Origin: JBDTCS01 sp039923455
GTDB lineage: Bacteria; Bacteroidota; Ignavibacteria; Palsa-1295
NCBI GenBank assembly: GCA_039923455.1
Contig: JBDTCS010000327.1
Span: 1 to 13,053, forward strand
Length of the DNA: 13,053 bases
Direction: 5' to 3'
In this document: piece after piece, positions 7,075 through 13,053 of the stretch
How positions within the stretch are numbered: the first letter of the stretch is position 1
Layout of the letters: each line of letters opens with the position of its first letter
The notes under the pieces: generated by a model
What the model was told of the DNA's origin: nothing
Database searches by the model: none
The model's input: the letters and a program-made list of their open reading frames with translations, nothing else
Translations under genes and position numbers: made by a program

Positions 7075-8579
7075 ACCGGCGCAGAGAACTCTGGACGCTG
7101 ATCATAGGAGACTTCATTGCGATCAATGGCGCGTGGATGCTCTATTATTGGATGCGCGTGAATTCCGGTTGGTTCATTACCGATCCGGCGAGCGATATTA
7201 GCTCTCGATATCTTTTCACCGTCAGCCTTTTTTTCTATGGCTTTTGGATGATGGTGTTCTTGTTTTTCGGACTGTACCGCTCGTGGTACGTTCGTGCGCC
7301 CTTCGATGAAGTTGTCACGCTGCTCAAGACGCTAACGATCGGTGTGGTCTTTCTCGGCGTTGCAGTCTTCTGGGATCCGGTCAGCAATGTGTACACGCAC
7401 GAACACAACGATCCAAGGCTCTTGACGCTGATGTATTGGGTGATCATCGCCTCCTTCGTAATAGGGTTTCGATCGATTATTCGATTCGGACAGCGGCGCT
7501 TGCTCGAAGCTGGTGTCGGCCGCAGAACATCTATCATTATCGGCGATCCGGTGAAGGCAAGAGATCTTGCAGCTCGCATCGAACATTTTCCGAGACTTGG
7601 CTATGAAGTAATCGGCTTTGTCACGCCGCCAGCTGCGATCGACTTACAACTCCATGCGCAAGGGCTTCATCAGGCCTCGAGTTTAACTTCCGATCTGCAT
7701 ACCTCACATCCCTCGACGATGCCGCCGAAGGTATTACACAAAGATATACCGAAGCTCGGCACAACCGAAGAGTTGGAGCGGATCATTGACGAGCACGACG
7801 TCAAAGAGGTGCTCATCGCGCTTGGCTCGAATGAACATGAGGCGATCATCGACGTAGTTGCACGCGCTTCCAAATCGAACGCAGGTCTGAAGATCGAGCC
7901 AGGGCTCTATGATATTATTTCCGGACAAGCTCGAGCACGAGAGATCTACGGATTTCCGCTCATCGATATTAATCCGGTCTTGCTCCGTCCGTGGGAAGAA
8001 GCTGCAAAGCGAACACTCGATATTGTTCTCAGCACACTTGTGCTCATCATCGGTCTCCCGATATGGCTGTTTGTTGCGATGCTCGTGAAGGTTACGTCGA
8101 AGGGACCCGCCATCTATTCGCAAGAGCGCATTGGCCGTGATGGCAAGCCGTACAGAATCTATAAATTTCGTTCGATGCGCACCGATGCCGAGGTCGCCGG
8201 ACCGCAATGGGCTTCAAAGAATGATCCGCGCGTTACACCGCTGGGCAGATTCTTGAGAAAATCGCATCTCGACGAGGTGCCTCAATTTTGGAATGTACTG
8301 ATCGGTGATATGTCGCTGGTTGGGCCACGACCCGAACGCGAGTTTTTTGTGAAGAAACTAATAGAGGAGATACCGTACTACAATAGGCGGCACAAAGTGC
8401 GCCCAGGGATCACGGGACTCTACCAAGCGATGATCGATAAATACGATGAAGATCTTGATGACGTCCGTATGCGCGTAAAGTATGATCTGATGTATCTCGA
8501 GTCGATGTCGTTTCGAATGGATGTGAAGATATTATTTCGAACAGCCTACATGATGCTGAAAGGCAGAGGTCAAGCGTAA
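7071..8579 (+). CDS. Polyprenyl-phosphate sugar-1-phosphate transferase (WbaP/EpsE-type initiating enzyme)
   Basis: The 502-residue protein has the full WbaP-type order. Four membrane helices lie at about 7-27, 47-69, 82-101 and 119-137, followed by a nucleotide-fold CoA_binding_3 domain (about 152-300, with SIIIGD at 154-159). The bacterial sugar transferase catalytic domain then runs from KRTLDIVLS (313-321), whose long hydrophobic stretch to about 339 is the re-entrant helix. Catalytic landmarks are present: KFRSMR (365-370), Asp401-Glu402 in LDEVPQ, SLVGPRPE (415-422) and RPGITGL (444-450). The family moves a sugar-1-phosphate from a UDP-sugar to undecaprenyl phosphate at the inner membrane, starting the repeat unit. 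Which sugar is unknown. Residues about 186-224 form an unusual His-, Ser- and Pro-containing insertion in the middle domain. It overlaps the upstream GT2 by 4 bases and lies 50 bases before the aminotransferase gene. Confidence 0.93.
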   Translation: MNRRRELWTLIIGDFIAINGAWMLYYWMRVNSGWFITDPASDISSRYLFTVSLFFYGFWMMVFLFFGLYRSWYVRAPFDEVVTLLKTLTIGVVFLGVAVFWDPVSNVYTHEHNDPRLLTLMYWVIIASFVIGFRSIIRFGQRRLLEAGVGRRTSIIIGDPVKARDLAARIEHFPRLGYEVIGFVTPPAAIDLQLHAQGLHQASSLTSDLHTSHPSTMPPKVLHKDIPKLGTTEELERIIDEHDVKEVLIALGSNEHEAIIDVVARASKSNAGLKIEPGLYDIISGQARAREIYGFPLIDINPVLLRPWEEAAKRTLDIVLSTLVLIIGLPIWLFVAMLVKVTSKGPAIYSQERIGRDGKPYRIYKFRSMRTDAEVAGPQWASKNDPRVTPLGRFLRKSHLDEVPQFWNVLIGDMSLVGPRPEREFFVKKLIEEIPYYNRRHKVRPGITGLYQAMIDKYDEDLDDVRMRVKYDLMYLESMSFRMDVKILFRTAYMMLKGRGQA

Positions 8580-8611
8580 GTGTGTAGCGCGAGAGCGTGT
8601 ATTAATTTGAT

Positions 8612-8616
8612 AGGAG
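8612..8616 (+). promoter_or_regulatory. Weak Shine-Dalgarno-like AGGAG ahead of the aminotransferase
   Basis: AGGAG ends 13 bases before the GTG at 8630, a longer spacing than usual. The purine-rich run that follows (caaagaagagcaa) could also pair weakly. It modestly supports 8630 over the internal ATG at 8663. Confidence 0.3.
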
Positions 8617-8629
8617 CAAAGAAGAGCAA

Positions 8630-9757
8630 GTGAGTACACTGACAGAGAAACGATCGATCCAGATGGTCGATGTCGTGGGACAATACAGACACTATCAAGA
8701 GGAGTTTGATAGTGCTGTGCTGAGTGTTCTGAAAAGCGGTGCCTATATCAACGGTCCGGAAGTGAAAGCTTTCGAACGCGAGATGGAAGCCTATCTCGGC
8801 GTTCGACATGCAATCGGCTGCGCAAACGGCACCGAAGCTTTGCAGATTGCGATGATGGCGCTTGACATAAAACCAGGCGATGAGGTCATCACAACGCCAT
8901 TCACCTTTGTCGCGACGACTGAGACAATCGCGTTGCTCGGTGCTCGTCCGGTGTATGTGGATATCGATCCGAAGACATTTAACATCGATCCCGAGAAGAT
9001 CGAATCGCGAATCACGTCAAAGACGAAAGCGATCATACCCGTTCATCTTTTTGGGCAGCCATGCGATATTACTCGCATCAGCGAAATTGCAAAGAAGCAC
9101 GGTCTCGCGGTGATCGAAGATTCCGCCCAAGCGGTAGGTGCAAGATGGAAGGGCGCGCATGTTGGGACGGTCGGTGATATTTCCTGCACGTCGTTCTATC
9201 CTTCGAAAAACCTTGGAGCATTTGGTGACGGAGGAATGATTACCACCAACGATGACAAACTGGCGGAGATCATTCGCTCCGTTGCAAATCACGGTGCAGC
9301 AAAAACGTATCATCACGATCGTCTCGGCGTAAATTCCCGTCTTGATTCGATGCAGGCCGCGGTCTTGCGCGTCAAGCTTCGATATTTGGACGAGTGGAAT
9401 GGTAACAGAAGTAGTGCCGCTCGTGTCTATTCAAGTGTGTTGTCGCAGTTTCCGGACCAAGTGCAGATACCCTATGTGGATCCGAATGCCTCGCCGATAT
9501 GGCATCAGTATTCATTGATTATCAAAGGCGACCGAGCTCCTGTCATGGAGCAGTTGAAGAGAGAAGCGATACCGCATAGCGTCTATTATCCGATCCCTCT
9601 GCACATGCAAGAGGCTTATAGCGGATTCGGCGCAAGGCAAGGAGATTTTCCGTTATCGGAGTTTGCGGCCGATCATATATTGTCACTGCCGATGCACTCC
9701 GAGCTTGATGAGGAAACGGCGCACTATATTGCGACCAAAGTAGCCGAGGCGCTTTAG
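8630..9757 (+). CDS. DegT/DnrJ/EryC1/StrS-family PLP sugar aminotransferase, WbpE/WlbC-like
   Basis: At 375 residues it has the usual family length. PLP landmarks are clear: ANGTEAL (65-71), TTPFTFVATTE (88-98), VDIDPKTFN (110-118), EDSAQA (163-168, with Asp164 facing the pyridine nitrogen) and TSFYPSKNLGAFGDGG (187-202), where Lys193 forms the Schiff base. YHHDRLGVNSRLDSMQAAVL (residues about 227-246) closely resembles the matching stretch I recall from Pseudomonas WbpE, as does the SFYPSK motif. WbpE/WlbC aminate a UDP-3-keto-GlcNAc uronate at C3. FdtB/QdtB-like 3-amino-6-deoxysugar enzymes share much of this pattern and remain possible. The start is GTG; residues before IQMVDVVGQY (10-19) are few, and starting at the internal ATG (8663) would remove conserved sequence. 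No dehydrogenase, dehydratase or N-acetyltransferase partner is in the window, so the keto-sugar must be made by genes elsewhere. Confidence 0.9.
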   Translation: MSTLTEKRSIQMVDVVGQYRHYQEEFDSAVLSVLKSGAYINGPEVKAFEREMEAYLGVRHAIGCANGTEALQIAMMALDIKPGDEVITTPFTFVATTETIALLGARPVYVDIDPKTFNIDPEKIESRITSKTKAIIPVHLFGQPCDITRISEIAKKHGLAVIEDSAQAVGARWKGAHVGTVGDISCTSFYPSKNLGAFGDGGMITTNDDKLAEIIRSVANHGAAKTYHHDRLGVNSRLDSMQAAVLRVKLRYLDEWNGNRSSAARVYSSVLSQFPDQVQIPYVDPNASPIWHQYSLIIKGDRAPVMEQLKREAIPHSVYYPIPLHMQEAYSGFGARQGDFPLSEFAADHILSLPMHSELDEETAHYIATKVAEAL

Positions 9758-9841
9758 CTGACACGCTTTAGCCGAAGCTCAAATAAAAATACGATCGATT
9801 GAAATAGGATAATTCACACGTAACACGACTCTCTTTCGAAT
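9758..9841 (+). other. 84-base intergenic gap with only a weak -10-like box
   Basis: This is the largest gap inside the cluster. GATAAT at 9808-9813 resembles a -10 box, but nothing like a -35 element lies about 17 bases upstream and no hairpin-plus-T-run terminator is present. An internal promoter is possible but not supported. Confidence 0.3.
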
Positions 9842-10585
9842 ATGCCGCGTGCGCTGTTGATCATACCGACCTATAACGAGAAAGATAATATTTCGAATAT
9901 TATCGATGCCGTCTTCGCACAGCAGTCAAACTGTGGTGCGGTGGAGTTGCATATTCTTGTCGTAGATGATAATTCTCCCGACGGCACTTCTGCCGTTGTG
10001 ACGAACTTGCAACATGTGAATGTCGGTGGCGCCGGAAGGCTGCACCTGCTGACACGTCATGGAAAGATGGGCCTCGGAACGGCTTATGTTGCCGGATTCA
10101 AGTACGGCCTTGCGCACGGATTCGATTTTATTTTTGAGATGGACGCAGATTTCTCTCACGATCCAAAAGAGGTGCCGGTATTTTTGCGAGAGATCGAGCA
10201 TTTTGATCTTGTGATCGGCTCACGGTATGTCGTCGGAGCGAATGTCGCGAACTGGCCGCGCTCCCGATTGATGCTATCGTATTATGCGAATCTCTATGCG
10301 CGAATTGTGACGGGTATCAAAGTGCATGATGCGACTGGTGGCTTCAAATGTTTTCGTCGCGCAGTTCTGGAAGCGATCGATCTCGATGATATTCGCTCAA
10401 ATGGTTACGCCTTCCAGATTGAAATGAATTTCCGTGCTTGGCGGAGGAAGTTTCGCATCAAAGAAATTCCGATCACCTTTGTCGATCGGCACGCGGGCAC
10501 CAGCAAGATGAGCAATGCAATCGTTCGTGAAGCAGTCGGAATGGTCTGGAAGCTCAAGCTTCGCGCCATCATGGGTGAACTCTAG
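9842..10585 (+). CDS. Dolichol/polyprenyl-phosphate-mannose-synthase-like GT2
   Basis: The 247-residue protein is close to the length of soluble DPM1-type enzymes. Motifs in order are IIPTYNEKDNI (7-17), VVDDNSPDGT (40-49), GLGTAYVAGF (77-86), the metal and donor motif EMDADFSHDP (99-108), GSRYV (126-130), WPRSRLMLSYYANLYAR (138-154), TGGFKCFRR (165-173), SNGYAFQIEM (186-195) and DRHAGTSKM (215-223). This set is characteristic of polyprenol-phosphate hexosyltransferases, which move mannose or glucose from a nucleotide donor to a polyprenyl phosphate on the cytosolic side. There is no C-terminal membrane domain. The ATG sits within a few bases of an AT-rich palindrome (9884-9904) inside the gene and has no Shine-Dalgarno sequence. 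It is preceded by an 84-base gap and followed after 15 bases by the GT2 fusion gene. A lipid-monophosphate sugar product would need a GT-C enzyme to use it, and none is seen here. Confidence 0.88.
   Translation: MPRALLIIPTYNEKDNISNIIDAVFAQQSNCGAVELHILVVDDNSPDGTSAVVTNLQHVNVGGAGRLHLLTRHGKMGLGTAYVAGFKYGLAHGFDFIFEMDADFSHDPKEVPVFLREIEHFDLVIGSRYVVGANVANWPRSRLMLSYYANLYARIVTGIKVHDATGGFKCFRRAVLEAIDLDDIRSNGYAFQIEMNFRAWRRKFRIKEIPITFVDRHAGTSKMSNAIVREAVGMVWKLKLRAIMGEL
9884..9904. repeat. AT-rich inverted repeat near the start of the DPM-like gene
   Basis: Arms GATAATATT (9884-9892) and AATATTATC (9896-9904) are perfect 9-base reverse complements around a 3-base TCG spacer. They lie about 43 bases into the coding sequence and encode DNISNI. 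Such a repeat is expected by chance about once in a window this size, so function is doubtful. Confidence 0.5.
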
Positions 10586-10600
10586 CCGCAAAAGCCATCC

Positions 10601-12628
10601 GTGGATATCTCTGTCATCATCGTCAATTACAACGTCAAGGAGTTTCTTCGTGGCGCACTGCTGAGCGTGGAGCGATCGCTTGAGCATGGTGCGCTGACAG
10701 GAGAGATTATTGTCGTGGATAATGCTTCGGCCGATGACAGTGCACGAATGGTGCGAGAAGAATTTCCGAGTGTCAAATTATATGCACTTGCCGAAAATCT
10801 TGGCTTTGGTCGCGCAAATAATCTTGGAATGAAGCATGCGAGCGGAGATTATTTTCTCATTCTCAATCCGGATACGATCGTTGGCGAAGATACGCTTCGC
10901 GTAATGGTCGATTTCATGCGCTCGCATTCGAATGTTGGCCTCGCCGGCTGTAAGCTACTCAATGGCGATGGTACGTTCCAGCTTTCGTGTCGCCGAGGCT
11001 TTCCAACACCATGGGCAAGTTTCACGAAGCTTTTTGGATTATCCCGATTTTTCCCGAACTCCCGACTTTTCGCGCGATATAATCTGACTTATCTTCCGAT
11101 TGACGAAACCTACGAAGTCGATGCACTCGGTGGTGCGTTTATGACGATGTCTCGCGCGGCATACAATGCGACCGGTGGCTTCGACGAACACTACTTCATG
11201 TATGGCGAAGATATAGATCTTTGCTTTCAAGTGAAGAAGCAAGGGTTCAAAGTGTATTATGTGCCAACGACTGCAACGATCCATTTCAAAGGCGAATCGA
11301 CCAGACGTAGTTCGCTGAACGAAGTAAAAGTGTTCTACGAGGCGATGCACATTTTTGTAAAGAAGAACTACGGCACGTCGTTCTTTTTTATCATGATGCT
11401 TCGACTTGGAATCGTGCTTAGAACGATGCTCGCACAAATCAAAAAGCATCGAGGGGTAGTGCTCGTCGCAGCAGTAGATTTTATCACGGTCGCTTTTTCC
11501 GTGCTACTGACTTCCAAGCTGATTGTTGGTTATTGGTTCGGGCTACCGGAGCATGACTATCCGTTTGCCGTTTTCGCACCACCGGTAGTTGTCGTCGCAG
11601 TCCTGCTGTTACTCTCGGCGTATACCGCAGAAGATCGTCGCAAGATCAAACCGATTCTGATCGGTATGCCCGCAGCGCTCATCATACTCTCTTCACTCAC
11701 ATATTTTTTTAAGGAATTTGCCTCAAGCCGTTCGTTGATGTTAGCCTTGACAGGCCTCATGACAGTTGCGCTCGTCCTTGACCGTTACATTCTGCGATTT
11801 GCCGACCGGATTCGGTTCGGTGGAAATAAGAGTGCCCGTCCCGTCATGCAGCGTACGCTCATCGTGGGAACATCCGATGAAGCAATTCGCATCGGTACGC
11901 TATTGCGTCGAACACAATTCCTGCGTCATTATCAAGTGGTTGGTTTTGTTGATAGCTCGTTGACGCGGCTCAACGAGAAATTATTGGAGGAGCTTGCAAT
12001 TGTGGGCGATACAAAAATGCTTGCGAAGCTCGTGCGTGACGAACGTGTGAGCGAAGTGATCTTTGCAAGCGATGCCGTGCCGTATACGGAGATGCTCTCG
12101 ATCATGCAGAAAGTCTCCGAAGAGAATCCTTCCCGCATTGTAAATTTCAATGTGGTGCCGACAGCGAGCAACGTTTTGCTCGCCCGAAAAAAAATCGAGG
12201 TGCTCACACCTTCGAGCGGTGCGGATCAAGTCGCGATCATTCCGGTGCATTTTAACATTCAGCGGCTCTCACATAGAATCGGCAAACGAGTGCTGGATGT
12301 CACGCTTGCCTTGCTAATCATTCCGATTGAGGGGTTGTTGCAAATCATCCGACCGACCTCGGCACGCAAAAAAACACTGGATTCGTGCTGGAGAGTCCTT
12401 CGCGGAGAACTCTCACTTGTCGGAGCAGCAGGGAAGTTGCACTCGTCGGGGATGCTTTCCAAATCCGGATTGACGAGCTTGGCGGCGATCACGTTGCCTA
12501 ATTCGGGTATGGATCGGGAGGAAGATATTGAGCAGATTGACCTCTATTATGCCCAAAACCATACAATTGGGATGGATTTGGAGATAATTATACGAAGTGC
12601 TTTTTCGCGAGGCAAGGCAAAGTCCTGA
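10601..12628 (+). CDS. GT2 glycosyltransferase fused to a polyprenyl glycosylphosphotransferase scaffold lacking its catalytic core
   Basis: The 675-residue protein begins at GTG with an immediate GT2 first strand (DISVIIVNYN, 2-11). GT2 motifs are complete: VVDNAS (38-43), ENLGFGRANN (65-74), LNPDT (88-92), ALGGAFMTMSR (175-185), GGFDE (192-196) and YGEDIDLC (201-208). This resembles WbbL/rhamnosyltransferase-type enzymes. Membrane helices follow (about 288-308, 323-341, 350-368 and 376-393). A nucleotide-fold CoA_binding_3-like domain comes next (about 417-500, TLIVGTSDEA at 419-428), the same order as in WbaP-type proteins. The last part starts like the phosphotransferase domain (RIGKRVLDVTLALLIIP, 559-575) but reaches WRVLRGELSLVG (597-608) after only about 31 residues. 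The paralogue at 7071-8579 uses about 90. KFRSM and the Asp-Glu pair are absent and GPRP reads GAAG. The GT2 half should be active; the rear half should not be a phosphotransferase. It is the last gene of the presumed operon. Confidence 0.87.
   Translation: MDISVIIVNYNVKEFLRGALLSVERSLEHGALTGEIIVVDNASADDSARMVREEFPSVKLYALAENLGFGRANNLGMKHASGDYFLILNPDTIVGEDTLRVMVDFMRSHSNVGLAGCKLLNGDGTFQLSCRRGFPTPWASFTKLFGLSRFFPNSRLFARYNLTYLPIDETYEVDALGGAFMTMSRAAYNATGGFDEHYFMYGEDIDLCFQVKKQGFKVYYVPTTATIHFKGESTRRSSLNEVKVFYEAMHIFVKKNYGTSFFFIMMLRLGIVLRTMLAQIKKHRGVVLVAAVDFITVAFSVLLTSKLIVGYWFGLPEHDYPFAVFAPPVVVVAVLLLLSAYTAEDRRKIKPILIGMPAALIILSSLTYFFKEFASSRSLMLALTGLMTVALVLDRYILRFADRIRFGGNKSARPVMQRTLIVGTSDEAIRIGTLLRRTQFLRHYQVVGFVDSSLTRLNEKLLEELAIVGDTKMLAKLVRDERVSEVIFASDAVPYTEMLSIMQKVSEENPSRIVNFNVVPTASNVLLARKKIEVLTPSSGADQVAIIPVHFNIQRLSHRIGKRVLDVTLALLIIPIEGLLQIIRPTSARKKTLDSCWRVLRGELSLVGAAGKLHSSGMLSKSGLTSLAAITLPNSGMDREEDIEQIDLYYAQNHTIGMDLEIIIRSAFSRGKAKS
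12266..12625 (+). other. Remnant bacterial sugar transferase domain, internally deleted
   Basis: Residues about 556-675 of the fusion align by eye with both ends of the bacterial sugar transferase domain: KRVLD (562-566), W-VL-GE-SLVG (597-608), GLTSL (623-627, for GITGL), then DIEQIDLYY (642-650) and DLEIIIRSAF (659-668). The middle (re-entrant helix end, KFRSM, DPR and DE motifs) is gone. The reading frame is intact on both sides, so this is not a simple frameshift. Confidence 0.7.
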
Positions 12629-12709
12629 GTTGAACTAGGCACATTTGTCTCGGAAGCTTCGTAAATTAGCACTTGAGTTTACACACATAAGAAGTCACAC
12701 GATTTCACA
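12629..12709 (+). other. Intergenic gap after the polysaccharide operon
   Basis: These 81 bases separate the fusion gene from the SIMPL gene. They contain the 8-base palindrome GAAGCTTC (12653-12660) and a TAAATT box (12662-12667). There is no hairpin followed by a T-run and no convincing -35 element. A promoter for the SIMPL gene would be expected here but cannot be shown. Confidence 0.3.
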
Positions 12710-13053
12710 ATGAAGAGCACCATGAAGCACACATCGAAATATTTGGTCTTCGGATTGTTGGCAGTTTTCGCATTTTTCAGTCTCGTTCCGGTCAACCCCG
12801 CTACGGCGCAGCAGCGCAGCATCACTGTAATCGGTGAAGGCACCGCACGTGCAACACCGGAGACGGTGAGCCTAAGCCTCAGCGTTTCAAGTCAGGATGC
12901 GACAGCTACGACAGTTTTTGCAAAGCACAACGTCGAAATCGCCCGACTAAAAAAAGCGCTTATAGATGCCGGCGTGAACGCGAAAGATATCACAGAGGGC
13001 TCGCTCGCGATGAACCCTACGTATGATTATTCGCAACCTGGCGTTGCACCAAA
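12710..13053 (+). CDS. Secreted SIMPL-domain (DUF541) protein, 5' part only
   Basis: The frame opens at ATG 12710 and runs off the window after 114 full codons. Residues 1-33 form a signal peptide: basic start (MKSTMKHTSK), hydrophobic core YLVFGLLAVFAFFSLV and an Ala-x-Ala cleavage site (ATA, 31-33, before QQ). There is no lipobox Cys. The mature part begins with SITVIGEGTARATPETVSL (37-55), the hallmark opening of the SIMPL/DUF541 family. LKKALIDAGVNAKDI and a NPTYDYS segment follow, as in family members. The role of such periplasmic or outer-membrane-associated proteins is poorly defined. A second ATG four codons later (12722) would still leave a good signal peptide. The 81-base gap and different function suggest a separate transcription unit from the polysaccharide genes. 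Confidence 0.88.
   Translation, partial: MKSTMKHTSKYLVFGLLAVFAFFSLVPVNPATAQQRSITVIGEGTARATPETVSLSLSVSSQDATATTVFAKHNVEIARLKKALIDAGVNAKDITEGSLAMNPTYDYSQPGVAP

Noticed and set aside
7734..8207. Antisense open frame (157 codons) opposite the phosphotransferase catalytic region
   Set aside because: The sense strand encodes conserved catalytic motifs, and the antisense product has no coherent features.
12284..12430. Frameshift or assembly error explaining the missing phosphotransferase core
   Set aside because: Motifs on both sides of the gap are in the same frame and the intervening residues read through without stops, so an in-frame loss is the simpler reading.
12653..12660. GAAGCTTC palindrome after the last operon gene, considered as a terminator stem
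   Set aside because: It has no loop and is not followed by a T-run, and 8-base palindromes are common by chance.
1..13053. Many GATCG/CGATC words, considered as a dispersed repeat or uptake-type motif
   Set aside because: They fall in coding sequence at ATC-GAT-type codon pairs and follow codon preference; there is no extended shared flank.

Overview
The window is one co-directional block of surface-polysaccharide assembly genes, all on the + strand. It contains the tail of an unrecognised gene, nine complete genes and the first third or so of a secreted SIMPL-domain gene. By eye the G+C is near one half (not computed). Most starts have no visible Shine-Dalgarno sequence and five of the nine complete genes start with GTG. 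Together with the gene content, this fits a Gram-negative bacterium, perhaps of the Bacteroidota/Chlorobi/Ignavibacteria-Kapabacteria side of the tree. That placement is an inference and no marker gene is present to prove it.

Layout: 3-134 is the C-terminal end of an unknown protein. 192-4621 is the Wzx/Wzy-type assembly module: a Wzz-like chain-length regulator without a kinase domain, a Wzy/WaaL-type polymerase or ligase, and a Wzx-type flippase that overlaps the polymerase by 4 bases. 4642-7074 holds two glycosyltransferases (GT4, then a membrane-anchored GT2). 7071-8579 is an intact WbaP/EpsE-type polyprenyl-phosphate sugar-1-phosphate transferase that should start the repeat unit. 8630-9757 is a DegT-type PLP sugar aminotransferase, closest by eye to WbpE/WlbC. 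9842-10585 is a dolichol-phosphate-mannose-synthase-like GT2. 10601-12628 is a GT2 joined to a full-length polyprenyl glycosylphosphotransferase scaffold whose catalytic core has been cut out. 12629-12709 is a short gap, and 12710 to the window end is an exported SIMPL (DUF541) protein, probably outside the operon.

How they work together (family knowledge plus inference): the intact phosphotransferase loads the first sugar onto undecaprenyl phosphate at the inner face of the cytoplasmic membrane. The GT4 and GT2 enzymes extend it, possibly with an amino sugar that depends on the aminotransferase. The flippase turns the lipid-linked unit outwards, the polymerase joins units, and the Wzz-like protein sets chain length. 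Gaps of 15-84 bases and two 4-base stop/start overlaps suggest one transcription unit from about 192 to 12628. No export channel (Wza), BY-kinase or nucleotide-sugar dehydratase/dehydrogenase is seen in the window, so essential partners must lie elsewhere.

The most unusual item is the 675-residue GT2-pseudophosphotransferase fusion at the end of the operon. Nothing CRISPR-like, no tRNA or rRNA, and no insertion sequence was seen.
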